Positions 17,413 to 25,924 of a stretch of DNA of 64,000 nt are shown here, piece after piece (position 1 is the stretch's first letter; each line of letters opens with the position of its first letter). The stretch lies in NCBI RefSeq assembly GCF_030817495.1, contig NZ_JAUSZK010000001.1:744001-808000 (forward strand). Reading direction: 5' to 3'. The notes beneath the pieces are model-generated. The model searched no databases. It saw only the letters and a list, made by a program, of their open reading frames with translations, and was not told the DNA's origin. The translations under genes were made by a program, and so were the position numbers. Origin of the DNA: Streptomyces sp. V3I7. Lineage in GTDB: Bacteria > Actinomycetota > Actinomycetes > Streptomycetales > Streptomycetaceae.

Positions 17413-18350
17413 GCTCGCCCCTGCTGTCGGTCTCCGACCTCGTCGTCCAGTACCGCGGGTCCGGCGCGCCGCCGACCCGGGCGGTGGCGGGCGTCAGTCT
17501 TGACGTCCGTGCCGGGGAGGTCGTCGGGCTGGTCGGCGAGTCCGGCTGCGGCAAGTCGACGCTGGCCCGCGCGGTCTGCGGGCTCACCGCCCCGGCGGAG
17601 GGCCGGATCGATTTCGACGGAACTCCCGTGCGCCCGCTCGGTGTACGCCGCCGCGACCTCGCGCTCACCCGCATCCAGATGGTCTTCCAGGACCCGTACG
17701 GATCGCTCAACCCGCGCCGCCGGGTGGGCGCGCAGATCGCCGACGGCATCCGTACGGCCGTCGAGCGCGGTGAGAGCGGCGGGGGCGGCGAGTCGCCGCG
17801 GGAGTACCTGACCCGTGTCGGGCTGCCTGAGTCGGCCGCCGAGCGGTATCCGCACGAGTTCTCCGGCGGCCAGCGCCAACGCATCGCCGTCGCCCGCGCG
17901 TTGGCGGCCCGGCCGCGCCTGTTGGTCGGCGACGAGCCGATCTCCGCCCTGGACGCCTCGGCCCAGTCCAAGGTCGCCACGCTGATGCGGTCCCTGGCCG
18001 TGGAGTCCGGCGCGGGGCTGCTGTTCATCAGCCACGACCTGTCCGTCGTACGGCTGATCGCCGACCGGATCGCCGTGATGTACCTCGGCCGGATCGTGGA
18101 GACCGGGCCCACCGACGAGGTCTGGAACGACCCCCGTCACCCCTACACCCGGGCGCTGCTCGCCGCCGTGCCCCGGCCCGACGGCGCCGGGCTGCTGCCG
18201 GCCGAACTCCCGGGCGACGTACCCGATCCCGCCGCACCACCGAGCGGCTGCCGCTTCCATCCGCGCTGCCCGTCCGCGTTCGACGGCTGCGACCGTGAGG
18301 ACCCGCAGCTGGTCGCGGGCGGCGTGGCGTGCCGCCTCTACGCGGCCTGA
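17409..18350 (+). CDS. Peptide ABC transporter ATP-binding protein (DppF/OppF type)
   Basis: This is the second ATPase, 313 residues. It has Walker A GESGCGKST at about 45, Q-loop VFQDPYGSLNPRR at about 96, signature FSGGQRQRIAVARAL at about 153, Walker B LLVGDEPISALD and switch His ISHDLS. The C-terminus carries the oligopeptide/dipeptide transporter extension, with cysteines in CRFHPRCPSAFDGCDREDP that may bind a metal or cluster as in the DppD/F family. Confidence 0.93.
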   Translation: MSSPLLSVSDLVVQYRGSGAPPTRAVAGVSLDVRAGEVVGLVGESGCGKSTLARAVCGLTAPAEGRIDFDGTPVRPLGVRRRDLALTRIQMVFQDPYGSLNPRRRVGAQIADGIRTAVERGESGGGGESPREYLTRVGLPESAAERYPHEFSGGQRQRIAVARALAARPRLLVGDEPISALDASAQSKVATLMRSLAVESGAGLLFISHDLSVVRLIADRIAVMYLGRIVETGPTDEVWNDPRHPYTRALLAAVPRPDGAGLLPAELPGDVPDPAAPPSGCRFHPRCPSAFDGCDREDPQLVAGGVACRLYAA

Positions 18351-18424
18351 ACCGGTGGCCGAGCGGCCACGCCTTGGCCTGGACCCCACGCCTTGTCATC
18401 CCCGAGCAACGGAGAAACCCCACC

Positions 18425-19540
18425 GTGACCACCACCGCTGTCCATCCTGCCGAGAGACTGGAACGCGCCCGGCAGGCCACCGCGGCCGCGGGGCTCGATG
18501 CGCTGCTGATCAGCCCCGGCGCCGACCTGCGCTACCTCACGGGCTACGACGCGCTGCCCCTGGAGCGCCTCACCTGTCTCGTACTGCCCGCCGAGGGCGA
18601 AGCCTTCCTCGTCGTACCGGAGTTGGAGCGTCCGGCCGCGCTGGCCTCACCGGCCGGGGGCCTCGGCATCGGCATCACGGGCTGGACCGAGACCGAGGAC
18701 CCGTACGCCCTCGTCGCCGCCCGGCTGCCCGCGCGGCCGGCCTGTGTCGGCGTGGACAACCACATGTGGGCGGAGAAGACCATGGCCTTCCGCGCCGCGC
18801 TGCCCGGCACCCGCCAGGCGCTCGCCGGGACGGTGCTGAGCGCGCTGCGCAGGCGCAAGAGCGCGGCCGAGGTGGGGGCGTTGCGCCGGGCCGGGGCCGC
18901 CATCGACCGGGTGCACGCGCGGATGGGCGAGTGGCTGCGGCCGGGGCGCACCGAGCGCGAGGCGGGCCGGGACATCGCCGACGCGATCGTCGCCGAGGGC
19001 CATGTGCGGACCGACTTCGTCGTGGTCGGCTCCGGCCCCAACAGCGCCAGTCCGCACCACGACCTGTCCGACCGGGTGATGCGGCCCGGCGACACCGTGG
19101 TGGTCGACATCGGCGGCACCACCGAGGACGGCTACTGCTCCGACTCCACGCGCAACTACGTGCTCGGCGAGGCGCCGGCGGACTATCTGCGCCTGCACGA
19201 GGTACTGCTGGCCGCCCAGCGCCGGCAGACCGACGCCGTGCGCCCGGGGATCACCTCGGGCGAACTCGACGCGATCGGGCGGGACTTCATCGACGAGGCG
19301 GGCTTCGGCCCGTACTTCATCCACCGCACCGGCCACGGCATCGGCGTGGAGAGCCACGAGGAGCCGTACATCGTGACCGGCTCCGAGCTGGTGCTGGAAC
19401 CCGGGATGGCGTTCTCGATCGAACCGGGCATCTACCTCCCCGGCCGGTTCGGGGCCCGGATCGAGGACATCGTGATCTGTACCGAGGACGGCGGTGAGCG
19501 GCTCAACCTCACCCCGCGCGACCTGACCGTGCTGCCATGA
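18425..19540 (+). CDS. M24-family metallopeptidase, Xaa-Pro aminopeptidase/prolidase type
   Basis: This is a 371-residue 'pita-bread' dinuclear metalloprotease. The N-terminal creatinase-like domain is followed by the catalytic domain with metal ligands Asp in VVVDIGGTTEDGYCSD (two), His in HRTGHGIG, Glu in EPGMAFSIEPG and Glu in ARIEDIV. It is the next gene after the importer, so it probably cleaves imported X-Pro peptides. The GTG at 18425 was chosen because GGAG lies about 10 bases upstream. Confidence 0.9.
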   Translation: MTTTAVHPAERLERARQATAAAGLDALLISPGADLRYLTGYDALPLERLTCLVLPAEGEAFLVVPELERPAALASPAGGLGIGITGWTETEDPYALVAARLPARPACVGVDNHMWAEKTMAFRAALPGTRQALAGTVLSALRRRKSAAEVGALRRAGAAIDRVHARMGEWLRPGRTEREAGRDIADAIVAEGHVRTDFVVVGSGPNSASPHHDLSDRVMRPGDTVVVDIGGTTEDGYCSDSTRNYVLGEAPADYLRLHEVLLAAQRRQTDAVRPGITSGELDAIGRDFIDEAGFGPYFIHRTGHGIGVESHEEPYIVTGSELVLEPGMAFSIEPGIYLPGRFGARIEDIVICTEDGGERLNLTPRDLTVLP

Positions 19541-19998
19541 CGAAACCCCGTGACGAACGGACCGCGCACCCGCCCGGCGGCGCCCGTCCCGGCGGGACGT
19601 CCGCCGACCTCGACGCCGTGTGGGGCGTGATCACCGGCATGTACCGGGCGTTCATGGCGGGCGACCGCCCCGGCATCGACTCCTCCCTGGACCCCGACGC
19701 GACCGTCTTCGACTCCGCGACTGCGGACCTCGTCTGCGGAAAGGCCGCGCTGGACGACGTACGCGAGCGGCGCCCGACCGACGCGGGCGCCCGGGAGACC
19801 GGTCTCGAAGCGCACGGCGAGATCATCGACGTGTTCGGCGACCTGGCCCTGGCGCGCTACTGGCTGCGGGTCGACTATCCCGCTCCCCCGTCCCTGATGA
19901 TCCGCAACACCGCGGTCCTCCGCCGATCCCACGGCCGGTGGCACATCGTCCACCTGCACGAGGATCTCCAGCAGGAACTGGTGAGCCGCCGCCCATGA
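19537..19998 (+). CDS. SnoaL/NTF2-like protein
   Basis: The 153-residue protein has the cone-shaped NTF2-like pattern: an N-terminal helix (VWGVITGMYRAFMAGDRPGI), DPDATVFD, and terminal beta strands (NTAVLRRSHGRWHIVHLHED) typical of the SnoaL-like/DUF4440 group. It could be a small enzyme or a ligand binder; no catalytic residue can be assigned. It overlaps the peptidase gene (ATGA) and the next gene, so it is part of the peptide importer operon. Confidence 0.75.
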   Translation: MTKPRDERTAHPPGGARPGGTSADLDAVWGVITGMYRAFMAGDRPGIDSSLDPDATVFDSATADLVCGKAALDDVRERRPTDAGARETGLEAHGEIIDVFGDLALARYWLRVDYPAPPSLMIRNTAVLRRSHGRWHIVHLHEDLQQELVSRRP

Positions 19999-20423
19999 AC
20001 GAGAGCAGCATCTGGTTCGAGGCCGACCCCGAGCTGGACCTCACGGAGGAGGGCGAGCGGTTCCTCGCCGTCCTCCGTGAGCGCGCGCAGGACGGGAGGT
20101 GGACCTGCGACGCCGAGGACACCTACGCGTCCTTCGCCGTCTTCGAGAACCGCACCGAGTTGATGGTCACCCTGGACATGTGGGACCCCAGCACGGAGCC
20201 CGAGAGGCACATCCTGACCGTCGGCGCGTTCTTCACGGGCTCGCAGCTCGTCGGCGGCGAGTTCCACGACCAGTTGTACACGCTGGAACGCACCCCGCAG
20301 ACCGCTATCCAGCTCTCGGGCTCACCGGAGTTCCTCGCGGAGCGGGCCGCGCGGTGGTTCACCGCCATGCTCGCTCTGCCCCGCACGAGGAAGGACCGCG
20401 CCGGCGGGACACCCGGCGACTGA
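19995..20423 (+). CDS. Hypothetical protein, 142 residues
   Basis: I do not recognise the family. It is acidic at the N-terminus (MNESSIWFEADPELDLTEEG), with mixed alpha/beta character and no signal peptide or membrane segment. It begins by ATGA overlap with the NTF2-like gene, so it is the last cistron of the importer-peptidase operon. A shared function with its neighbours is plausible but not shown. Confidence 0.75.
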   Translation: MNESSIWFEADPELDLTEEGERFLAVLRERAQDGRWTCDAEDTYASFAVFENRTELMVTLDMWDPSTEPERHILTVGAFFTGSQLVGGEFHDQLYTLERTPQTAIQLSGSPEFLAERAARWFTAMLALPRTRKDRAGGTPGD

Positions 20424-20462
20424 AGGCCGCGGGACCGTCGTCAGCTCGTCGTCTGCTCGTCG

Positions 20463-21092
20463 TCAGCTCTCGAAGGCCATCCGGATCCCGAGCGCGAGGA
20501 GCACGCCGCCGGAGATCTGCTCCAGGCGCTTGCGCACCGCGGCCCGGGAGATGACCTTCTTCAGCCGGCCGACGAACCAGACGTACAGGCCGTAGTAGCC
20601 GATCTCGTAGACGGCCCAGATCGCCGCCAGGCCGATCATGGTGGGCAGATGGGGCGCCCTCGCGGGCACGAACTGCGGGAGGAAGGACATCGCGAAGACG
20701 GCGGCCTTGGGGTTGGCCAGGTTCAGCAGCAGGCCCGAGCGGTACGAAGCCCAGCCCGAGCGCGGAGTCGCCGACTCCTCCGGGCTCTCCTCGCCCGGCC
20801 CCCGGCGGGCGTCCAGCAGCGCCTTGACGCCGAAGGCGATCAGGGTCAAGGCACCGGCGATCCGCATGATGTCGTACGCCAGCCGGGACGCCACGAGCAG
20901 TGCGGTCAGCCCGAGTGCGGCGACGACGCCCCAGATGAAGATGCCGGTCTCGTTGCCCAGCACCGTCAGGAACCCGGCGCGCCTGCTGCGCAGGGACTGC
21001 TTGATGATCAGCATCGTGCTCGGTCCGGGCGAGGCGGCTATCAGCGTGCAGGCGCCGAGGAAGACGAGGAGGGTGCTCAGCATGCGTCCCAT
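20463..21092 (-). CDS. LysE/RhtB-family amino acid exporter
   Basis: A six-segment membrane protein of 209 residues that exports amino acids or small metabolites. It begins with the family pattern TLIAASPGPSTMLIIKQSLRSRRAGF and contains NLANPKAAVFAMSFLPQF, a typical LysE stretch. The start is either the ATG at 21092 or the ATG three codons later at 21083; the second has GGGA upstream. It is convergent with the peptide-uptake operon and may relieve excess amino acids from it (inference). Confidence 0.85.
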   Translation of the reverse strand: MGRMLSTLLVFLGACTLIAASPGPSTMLIIKQSLRSRRAGFLTVLGNETGIFIWGVVAALGLTALLVASRLAYDIMRIAGALTLIAFGVKALLDARRGPGEESPEESATPRSGWASYRSGLLLNLANPKAAVFAMSFLPQFVPARAPHLPTMIGLAAIWAVYEIGYYGLYVWFVGRLKKVISRAAVRKRLEQISGGVLLALGIRMAFES

Positions 21093-21173
21093 CGTGGGGC
21101 TGGGGCGCCGGCGGTGTCCACAGGACCTTGCTGTATTGAGGCCCTGGGCGCGCCGACGATGATCGCGCGCGGA

Positions 21174-21216
21174 CGCGCCGGGGGCGGCGGCCTGTCAGGT
21201 GGCCTGCCCCGGCGCG
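21174..21216 (-). terminator. Hairpin downstream of the SH3-like gene
   Basis: CGCGCCGGGG (21174-21183) pairs with CCCCGGCGCG (21207-21216), with a further GGCC pair inside. It lies just past the stop of the minus-strand gene at 21242 and before the lysE promoter. Confidence 0.55.
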
Positions 21217-21241
21217 CCCATGGAGCGGGAGCAGGACGGCG

Positions 21242-21529
21242 TCAGCAGAACCAGCCGTCCTGGACCCAGCCGTGACGGTTGATGTTGCCGTAGGCGAAGC
21301 CGTACACCCAGCCGGACTGCTTGCTCTCCACCAGGAAGGTCTGGCCCTGGTAGAGGGTGCCCATCCAGGCGCCTCCCGGGTCGGTCCGGACGAAGAGGTC
21401 CTGGGCGCAGACGGTCTCACGTTCGCCGATGGTGCCGTTGGCGGCCTGGGCCGGGCCGGAGCCGAGCAGCACGGCGGCGCAGACCGAGGCCGCCACTGCC
21501 GCGAGACGGATGGTGCGGAGTACGGACAT
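21242..21529 (-). CDS. Small secreted SH3-like protein
   Basis: The 95-residue product begins at the ATG at 21529. It has a Sec signal peptide (RTIRLAAVAASVCAAVLLG, cleavage near AQA) and a mature part of about 65 residues. LFVRTDPGGAWMGTLYQGQTFLVESK and the closing GWVQDGWFC look like a bacterial SH3-type fold with two cysteines. It is probably a cell-wall or extracellular binding module. The next gene is a likely paralogue. Confidence 0.75.
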   Translation of the reverse strand: MSVLRTIRLAAVAASVCAAVLLGSGPAQAANGTIGERETVCAQDLFVRTDPGGAWMGTLYQGQTFLVESKQSGWVYGFAYGNINRHGWVQDGWFC

Positions 21530-21552
21530 GACGTTGCCTCCCCGAGTCCGGC

Positions 21553-21867
21553 TCACCAGGAGCCGTAGCCGCCAATGCATTCGTAGCGCACGTAACCCCA
21601 GTCGTTGGGGCCGAAGTCGAAGGTGGCGGCCCACCCGTTGTAGACCGGGTGGACGCCGCGGGTGTGGCCGACCTTGTCCCCGTAGTACAGGGTGCGGACG
21701 AAGCCGGTGGGGCCGGAGGAGCTGTCGTAGTTGGCGTAGAAGCTGGCGCTCTGGCAGACGATGATCGCGTGCTCCGGGACGACGGTGGCGCGGGCCGGAG
21801 CCTGGAGCAGCGCGACGGTGGCGACCGCGGCCGCGCAGGTGGCGAGGGCACTTCTGAGATAGGGCAT
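21553..21867 (-). CDS. Small secreted SH3-like protein, paralogue
   Basis: This is a 104-residue protein from the ATG at 21867. It has a signal peptide (SALATCAAAVATVALLQAPARA) and a mature domain with two cysteines (IVCQSASFYANY ... YECIGGYGSW). It shares the pattern of an N-terminal Cys, a glycine-rich middle and a Trp/Tyr C-terminus with the gene downstream (23 bases away), so the pair is probably a tandem duplication. Function unknown. Confidence 0.72.
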   Translation of the reverse strand: MPYLRSALATCAAAVATVALLQAPARATVVPEHAIIVCQSASFYANYDSSSGPTGFVRTLYYGDKVGHTRGVHPVYNGWAATFDFGPNDWGYVRYECIGGYGSW

Positions 21868-22087
21868 GGCGCATCGACTCCTCGTGGGTGATGGCTCAAC
21901 GCGCGTATACCATAGCGGGATTGACATGAGCGCAACAGGGTGACCGTAAGGCCGGCCGCCCTGCCATCACGCGAAAGCGGCGTCCGGCCAGTAGCCCGCT
22001 CACCTCTATGCGCGTAGCCTGTCGAATTGTCATGCGCAACTCAGCCACTGGGAACTCGGAACTCGACCGCAGGGAAGAGGGCATTCC

Positions 22088-22876
22088 ATGGACAGAACAC
22101 CGCACCCGGACGCGCAGTCGGATCGTGGCGTGAACCGGCGCGCCGTATTGCGCACCGCGGCCGGCCTCACGGCGGCCCTCGGCGTCTCGGCCGTCACGAT
22201 CGGGACGGCGGGCAGCGCGTAGGCGTACGGCTGGAGCCGCACCCTTCAGCAGGGGATGACCGGCGCCGACGTGAAGGAACTCCAGATCCGCGTCGGCGGC
22301 TGGGCCGCGTCCTCCGCGCAGCAGACCTACGTCGCGTGGGACGGCGACTTCGGCCCGGCGACGGCGGCCGCGGTCAAGCGGTTCCAGTCGGCGTACGGCC
22401 TGTCCGCGGACGGAGTCGTCGGCCCGCAGACCCAGAGCACGCTCAACAGCCTGGAGAGCGGCGACGGTTCGACCGCTCACTTCGAGTGGAGCGAGTTCAC
22501 CTCGCACGACGGCTCCGGGTTCAGCGGCGGCAAGGTGGGGTCGGCTGAGGTCAAGGAGAACGTGCGCCGCCTCATGTACAAGCTGGAGGCGCTGCGCAAG
22601 AAGGCGGGCAACAGCGCGGTCACCATCAACTCCGGCTTCCGCAGCACCGCTTACAACTCCTCGGTGGGCGGCGCGTCGAACAGCATGCACTGCTACGGCG
22701 TCGCCGCGGACGTCGTGGTGTCCGGGTACACCACGCTCCAGGTCTACCGGATCGCCGAGACCTGCGGCTTCTCGGGCCTCGAGGCGTACACACACTCATG
22801 GCAACACGTCGACAGCCGGGTCCAGTACCCGTCGTACGGCTCCGGGTCCTGGTGGTGGGAGAGCGGCACCGTCTGA
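22088..22876 (+). pseudogene. Peptidoglycan-binding M15 D-Ala-D-Ala carboxypeptidase, interrupted by TAG
   Basis: From the ATG at 22088 the frame encodes a signal peptide (NRRAVLRTAAGLTAALGVSA ... GSA) and then meets TAG at 22220-22222. It continues intact to 22876 as a PG_binding_1 domain (GADVKELQIRVGGWA ... DGDFGPATAAAVKRFQ) and an M15 zinc peptidase domain. The metal ligands are all present: HCYGVAAD (His, Asp) and HSWQHVD (His). The amber codon falls exactly where the signal peptide would be cleaved; a C-to-T change from CAG would explain it. Downstream an ATG at 22256 could restart translation, but the product would not be exported. A real nonsense mutation, readthrough or a sequence error are the options. 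Confidence 0.8.
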
Positions 22877-23096
22877 GACGCTCGCGGCCTTCCTCTGCGG
22901 TACCGCGGGTTCCGCCTGCGCGGGATCCGCGTGCCGCCGGTCCGCGCACGGGCGGGCGCGAGCCACAGTGGGCGACCCTCACCTCGCGGCGTCACGGCGA
23001 GCGAACCCCCCGGCCGCCGAAGGGGCCTTCACCTGTTGGCCCTCGAGATCGGGTAAGTGAGCGTAACCATGTATGGGTGAGTGTCGTTGTCAGAGT

Positions 23097-23674
23097 GTGA
23101 ATCTGACGGAATGGGCGAAGACGCAGGGCGTGCATCCGCAGACCGCGTATCGCTGGTTTCGTGAGGGGACGTTGCCGGTGCCGGCTCAGCGAGTCGGGCC
23201 GCGCACGATCCTGGTGAACATCGAGACCAGCACCGCTCCGGGAGCGGTGGGCGGCCTGGGTCTGTATGCCCGCGTCTCCTCGCATGACCAGAAGGGCGAT
23301 CCGGAGCGGCAGTTGGCCCGGTTGTCCACGTGGGCGGCCAGGGCGGGCGGCGTGGTCGTCCGGGTCGAGTCCGAGATCGCGTCGGGCATGAACGGGGCCC
23401 GCTCGAAGGCGCGTCGGCTGTTGGCCGACCCGAAGGTGACGGCCGTGGTGGTCGAGCACAAGGACAGGCTTGGGCGGATGAACGTCGAACTCGTCGAAGC
23501 CGCGTTGTCCGCCTCGGGCCGCCGCCTCGTCGTGCTCGACGGCGGTGAAGTCGAGGACGACTTGGTGCGGGACATGGTGGAGGTGCTGACGTCGTTCTGC
23601 GCGCTCGCCTGTACGGTCGCCAGTCGGCGAAGAACCGGGCCCGCAAGGCGTTGGAGGCTGCCGAGCATGGCTGA
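23097..23674 (+). pseudogene. tnpA: IS607-family serine recombinase TnpA, frameshifted near its end
   Basis: The GTG at 23097 gives VNLTEWAKTQGVHPQTAYRW, the MerR-like HTH of IS607 TnpA. A serine resolvase domain follows, with the catalytic Ser in YARVSSHDQK and HKDRLGRMNVELVEAAL. The expected ending FCARLYGRQSAKNRARKALE is present only after removal of two bases from GCGCGC near 23600, and it then stops at 23672-23674. As written, translation instead runs in frame into tnpB. About 20 C-terminal residues are affected. A programmed shift is possible but unproven. Confidence 0.75.
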
Positions 23675-25298
23675 CCGCCTACGTCCGGTCGAGGCGCCGC
23701 TTGTCGCTCTTGGGCCGTCCGGTGTGGCAGTACATACCCGTCTCAAGAACCTCACGCCCGGGGACGAGAAGGTGTTGCGGACGGTGGGCGCGCACCTTGG
23801 GTCGCTCGCGTCGAAGGACCTCAAGGCCCGCTGCGCTGACGCTCTGGAGCACTCCACCGAGTCGTGGGCGGCCCGTAAGCGGGAACTCACTGCCGGCTCG
23901 TCGTCGCGGTGGGCGGGCAGTATCACCAAGGCCACGCACGACCAATGGGCACTGGCCCGGCGCGGGCAGACAGCGCACCTTCTCTCTCTCGAAGCCGGCG
24001 TGAAGACGATCCGGCACCGCCTGTCGCTCCCGGTCGGCGAGAAAGGCAGCAAGCGCGCTCCGGGCGGCTACCGCTGCGCCCGCGAATGGTTCCACAAGAC
24101 GCGCCGCCTGCATGTCCTCGAAGACCGGCTCGAACAGGTCCGCGCCGACCGTGGACACGGAATCGTCCACGTGGCACGGGGCGGTAAGCGTCTGCTGAAC
24201 ACCCGCCACAACCTCGAACACGCACAACTCACCGAGCCGCAGTGGCGACAGCGGTGGCAGGCATCGCGCTGGTTCCTCCAGGTAGACGGCGAGTCCGGTA
24301 AGCGGTACGGCAACGAGACGATCCGCGTCACGCCCGAGGGTGAGGTGTCGGTCAAGCTGCCCGCGCCGCTGGCCGGGTTGGCGAACGCCAAGCACGGCCG
24401 GTACGTCCTCGCCGTGACGGTGCGCTTCCCGCACCGAGGCACCCAGTGGGTCGACCGCGTGGAAGCGAACCGGTCCGTTGCCTACCGCATCCACTACGAC
24501 GCGGAGCGCGGGCGCTGGTACCTGACCGCAGCGTGGACGATCCCGCCCACCAGGACCATCCCCGTCGAGGCCGCGCTCGCCGACGGTGTGATCGGCGTCG
24601 ACATGAATGCCGACCACTTGGCCGCCTGGCGGCTCGATGTCCACGGCAACCCCGTCGGCAACCCACGCCGCTTCTCCTACGACCTCAGCGGATCGAGCGA
24701 TCATCGTGACGCACAAGTGCGGCATGCGCTGGCGCGGCTGCTGAACTGGGCCAAGACCTGCGGCGTTGCCGCTGTCGCGGTCGAGGATCTGGACTTCGCG
24801 GCGGAGAAGACACGAGAGAAGCACGGGCGCAAGCGCCGCTTCCGCCAGTTGATCTCCGGCATGCCCACGGGCAGGCTTCGTGCCCGGCTGACCTCGATGG
24901 CCGACCAGACCGGCATCGCAATCATCGCCGTCGACCCGGCCTACACCTCCCGCTGGGGTGCCCAGCACTGACAGAAGCCCCTCACCAGCAAGACTCGCAA
25001 GACCACCCGTCACGATGCGGCGAGCATCGCGATCGGGCGACGCGCCCAAGGGCACCCGATCCGGCGACGGACGGCACCGCCCCGCGACGACCAGAGCGAT
25101 CGTCGCGGGCATCGGACCGTCCAGGCCCGACCGGACATTCTTGGGCGCGAGGGAACCCGCCCCCGCGTCCCCGGACCACGGACACGATCCGTGCCACCGA
25201 ACGCGGCGAGTACGCGGGCGACCAGGACACCCAAAACCGTTCGGGATGTCCGCAGTGACCAGGTATGGGCACAAGACTCACTCCTGCTCACTGATTAG
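23667..25298 (+). pseudogene. tnpB: TnpB (RuvC-type RNA-guided nuclease) with premature TGA
   Basis: This is an IS607-associated TnpB, about 543 residues when intact. The RuvC residues are visible: Asp in VIGVDMNADH, Glu in AVEDLDF, and after the stop Asp in RHDAASIAIGRR. A TGA at 24969-24971 replaces the usual Trp after RWGAQH. The frame then continues without further stops to TAG at 25296-25298. The truncated 434-residue product would lose the third RuvC acidic residue and so be catalytically dead unless the TGA is read through. The ATG at 23667 overlaps the tnpA stop. Confidence 0.78.
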
Positions 25299-25350
25299 GA
25301 ACGGTGCGGCACCAGTCGATGACGCCACCCTCAAGACCGAGGCCTGAGTG
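25299..25350 (+). ncRNA. Possible 3' part of a TnpB guide RNA (omega/reRNA) and right end
   Basis: Between the natural tnpB stop and the GNAT gene lies a GC-rich stretch (GGTGCGGCACCAGTCGATG) with two small hairpins: GGTGC with GCACC, and CCTC with GAGG. In TnpB elements the guide RNA scaffold occupies the tnpB 3' end and the right end, so this is where it would be. No RNA data and no family alignment are available here. Confidence 0.3.
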
Positions 25351-25378
25351 AGCGCGCTGTGGTGTGATCGAATAAGGG

Positions 25379-25924
25379 ATGACATCGTTCTGGACCGGCA
25401 AGCGCGTACGCCTGCGCGGCATCGAGCCCGACGACTGGGCCGCGTTCATGCAGTTCGCCGTGGACGAGGAGCGGTTGGGAGACCTGTTGCACCCTCCTCG
25501 TTCCGCCGAGGGCTTCCGGTCCTGGACGAGGGAACAGGCCGCCGCCAAGCCCGACGACGACTGCTTCGTGCTGGCGATCGAGGAGATGGACACGGGCGCC
25601 GTGGTCGGTGCCGTCGGCTCGCATCACGCGGATCCGCACGCGGGCTGGTTCGAGTACGGCGTCACGCTGGGCGCCGCGCATCGCCGCAAGGGCTACGCGG
25701 CCGAGGCGGTGGTCATGCTTTTGCGGTTCATGTTCGCGGAGCGGCGCTATCACCGGTGCGAGGCGCGGATATTCGCCTCCAACGACGGATCACTGGCCCT
25801 TCACCGGCGGCTGGGCTTCGCTGAGGAGGGGCGGTTGCGCGATCGCGTGTTCTTCGCCGGCGAGCACCACGATCTCGTCGTCATGGGCCTGCTTGCGGAC
25901 GAGTTCGCGCAACTGCACTCGTAG
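25379..25924 (+). CDS. GNAT acetyltransferase, RimJ/RimL-like
   Basis: The 181-residue product starts TGKRVRLRGIEPDDWAAFM, typical of the RimJ/RimL branch. The acetyl-CoA loop is AAHRRKGYAAEAV (Q/RxxGxG/A-like) at about 100, followed by ARIFASNDGSLALHRRLGF. The substrate is unknown; ribosomal protein N-termini, antibiotics or amino acids are acetylated by relatives. The start codon is directly preceded by AAGGG with no spacer, so translation may be leaderless. It lies next to the IS607 right end. Confidence 0.85.
   Translation: MTSFWTGKRVRLRGIEPDDWAAFMQFAVDEERLGDLLHPPRSAEGFRSWTREQAAAKPDDDCFVLAIEEMDTGAVVGAVGSHHADPHAGWFEYGVTLGAAHRRKGYAAEAVVMLLRFMFAERRYHRCEARIFASNDGSLALHRRLGFAEEGRLRDRVFFAGEHHDLVVMGLLADEFAQLHS

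Larger units (their letters stand above)
23060..25350 (+). mobile_element. IS607-family element (degenerate)
   Basis: An IS607-type serine recombinase is followed by a TnpB-type gene, the known IS607 layout. The ends are approximate because IS607 elements lack terminal inverted repeats: the left end lies near 23050-23070 and the right end is probably between 25310 and 25350. The short sequence GTGAGCG occurs near both ends (23057-23063 and 25351-25357). Both genes carry lesions, so the copy is probably immobile. Confidence 0.8.

Noticed and set aside
24969..24971. Selenocysteine insertion at the TGA in tnpB
   Set aside because: No hairpin of the SECIS type with a GGTCT-like loop follows within 20 bases, and TnpB families have Trp here.
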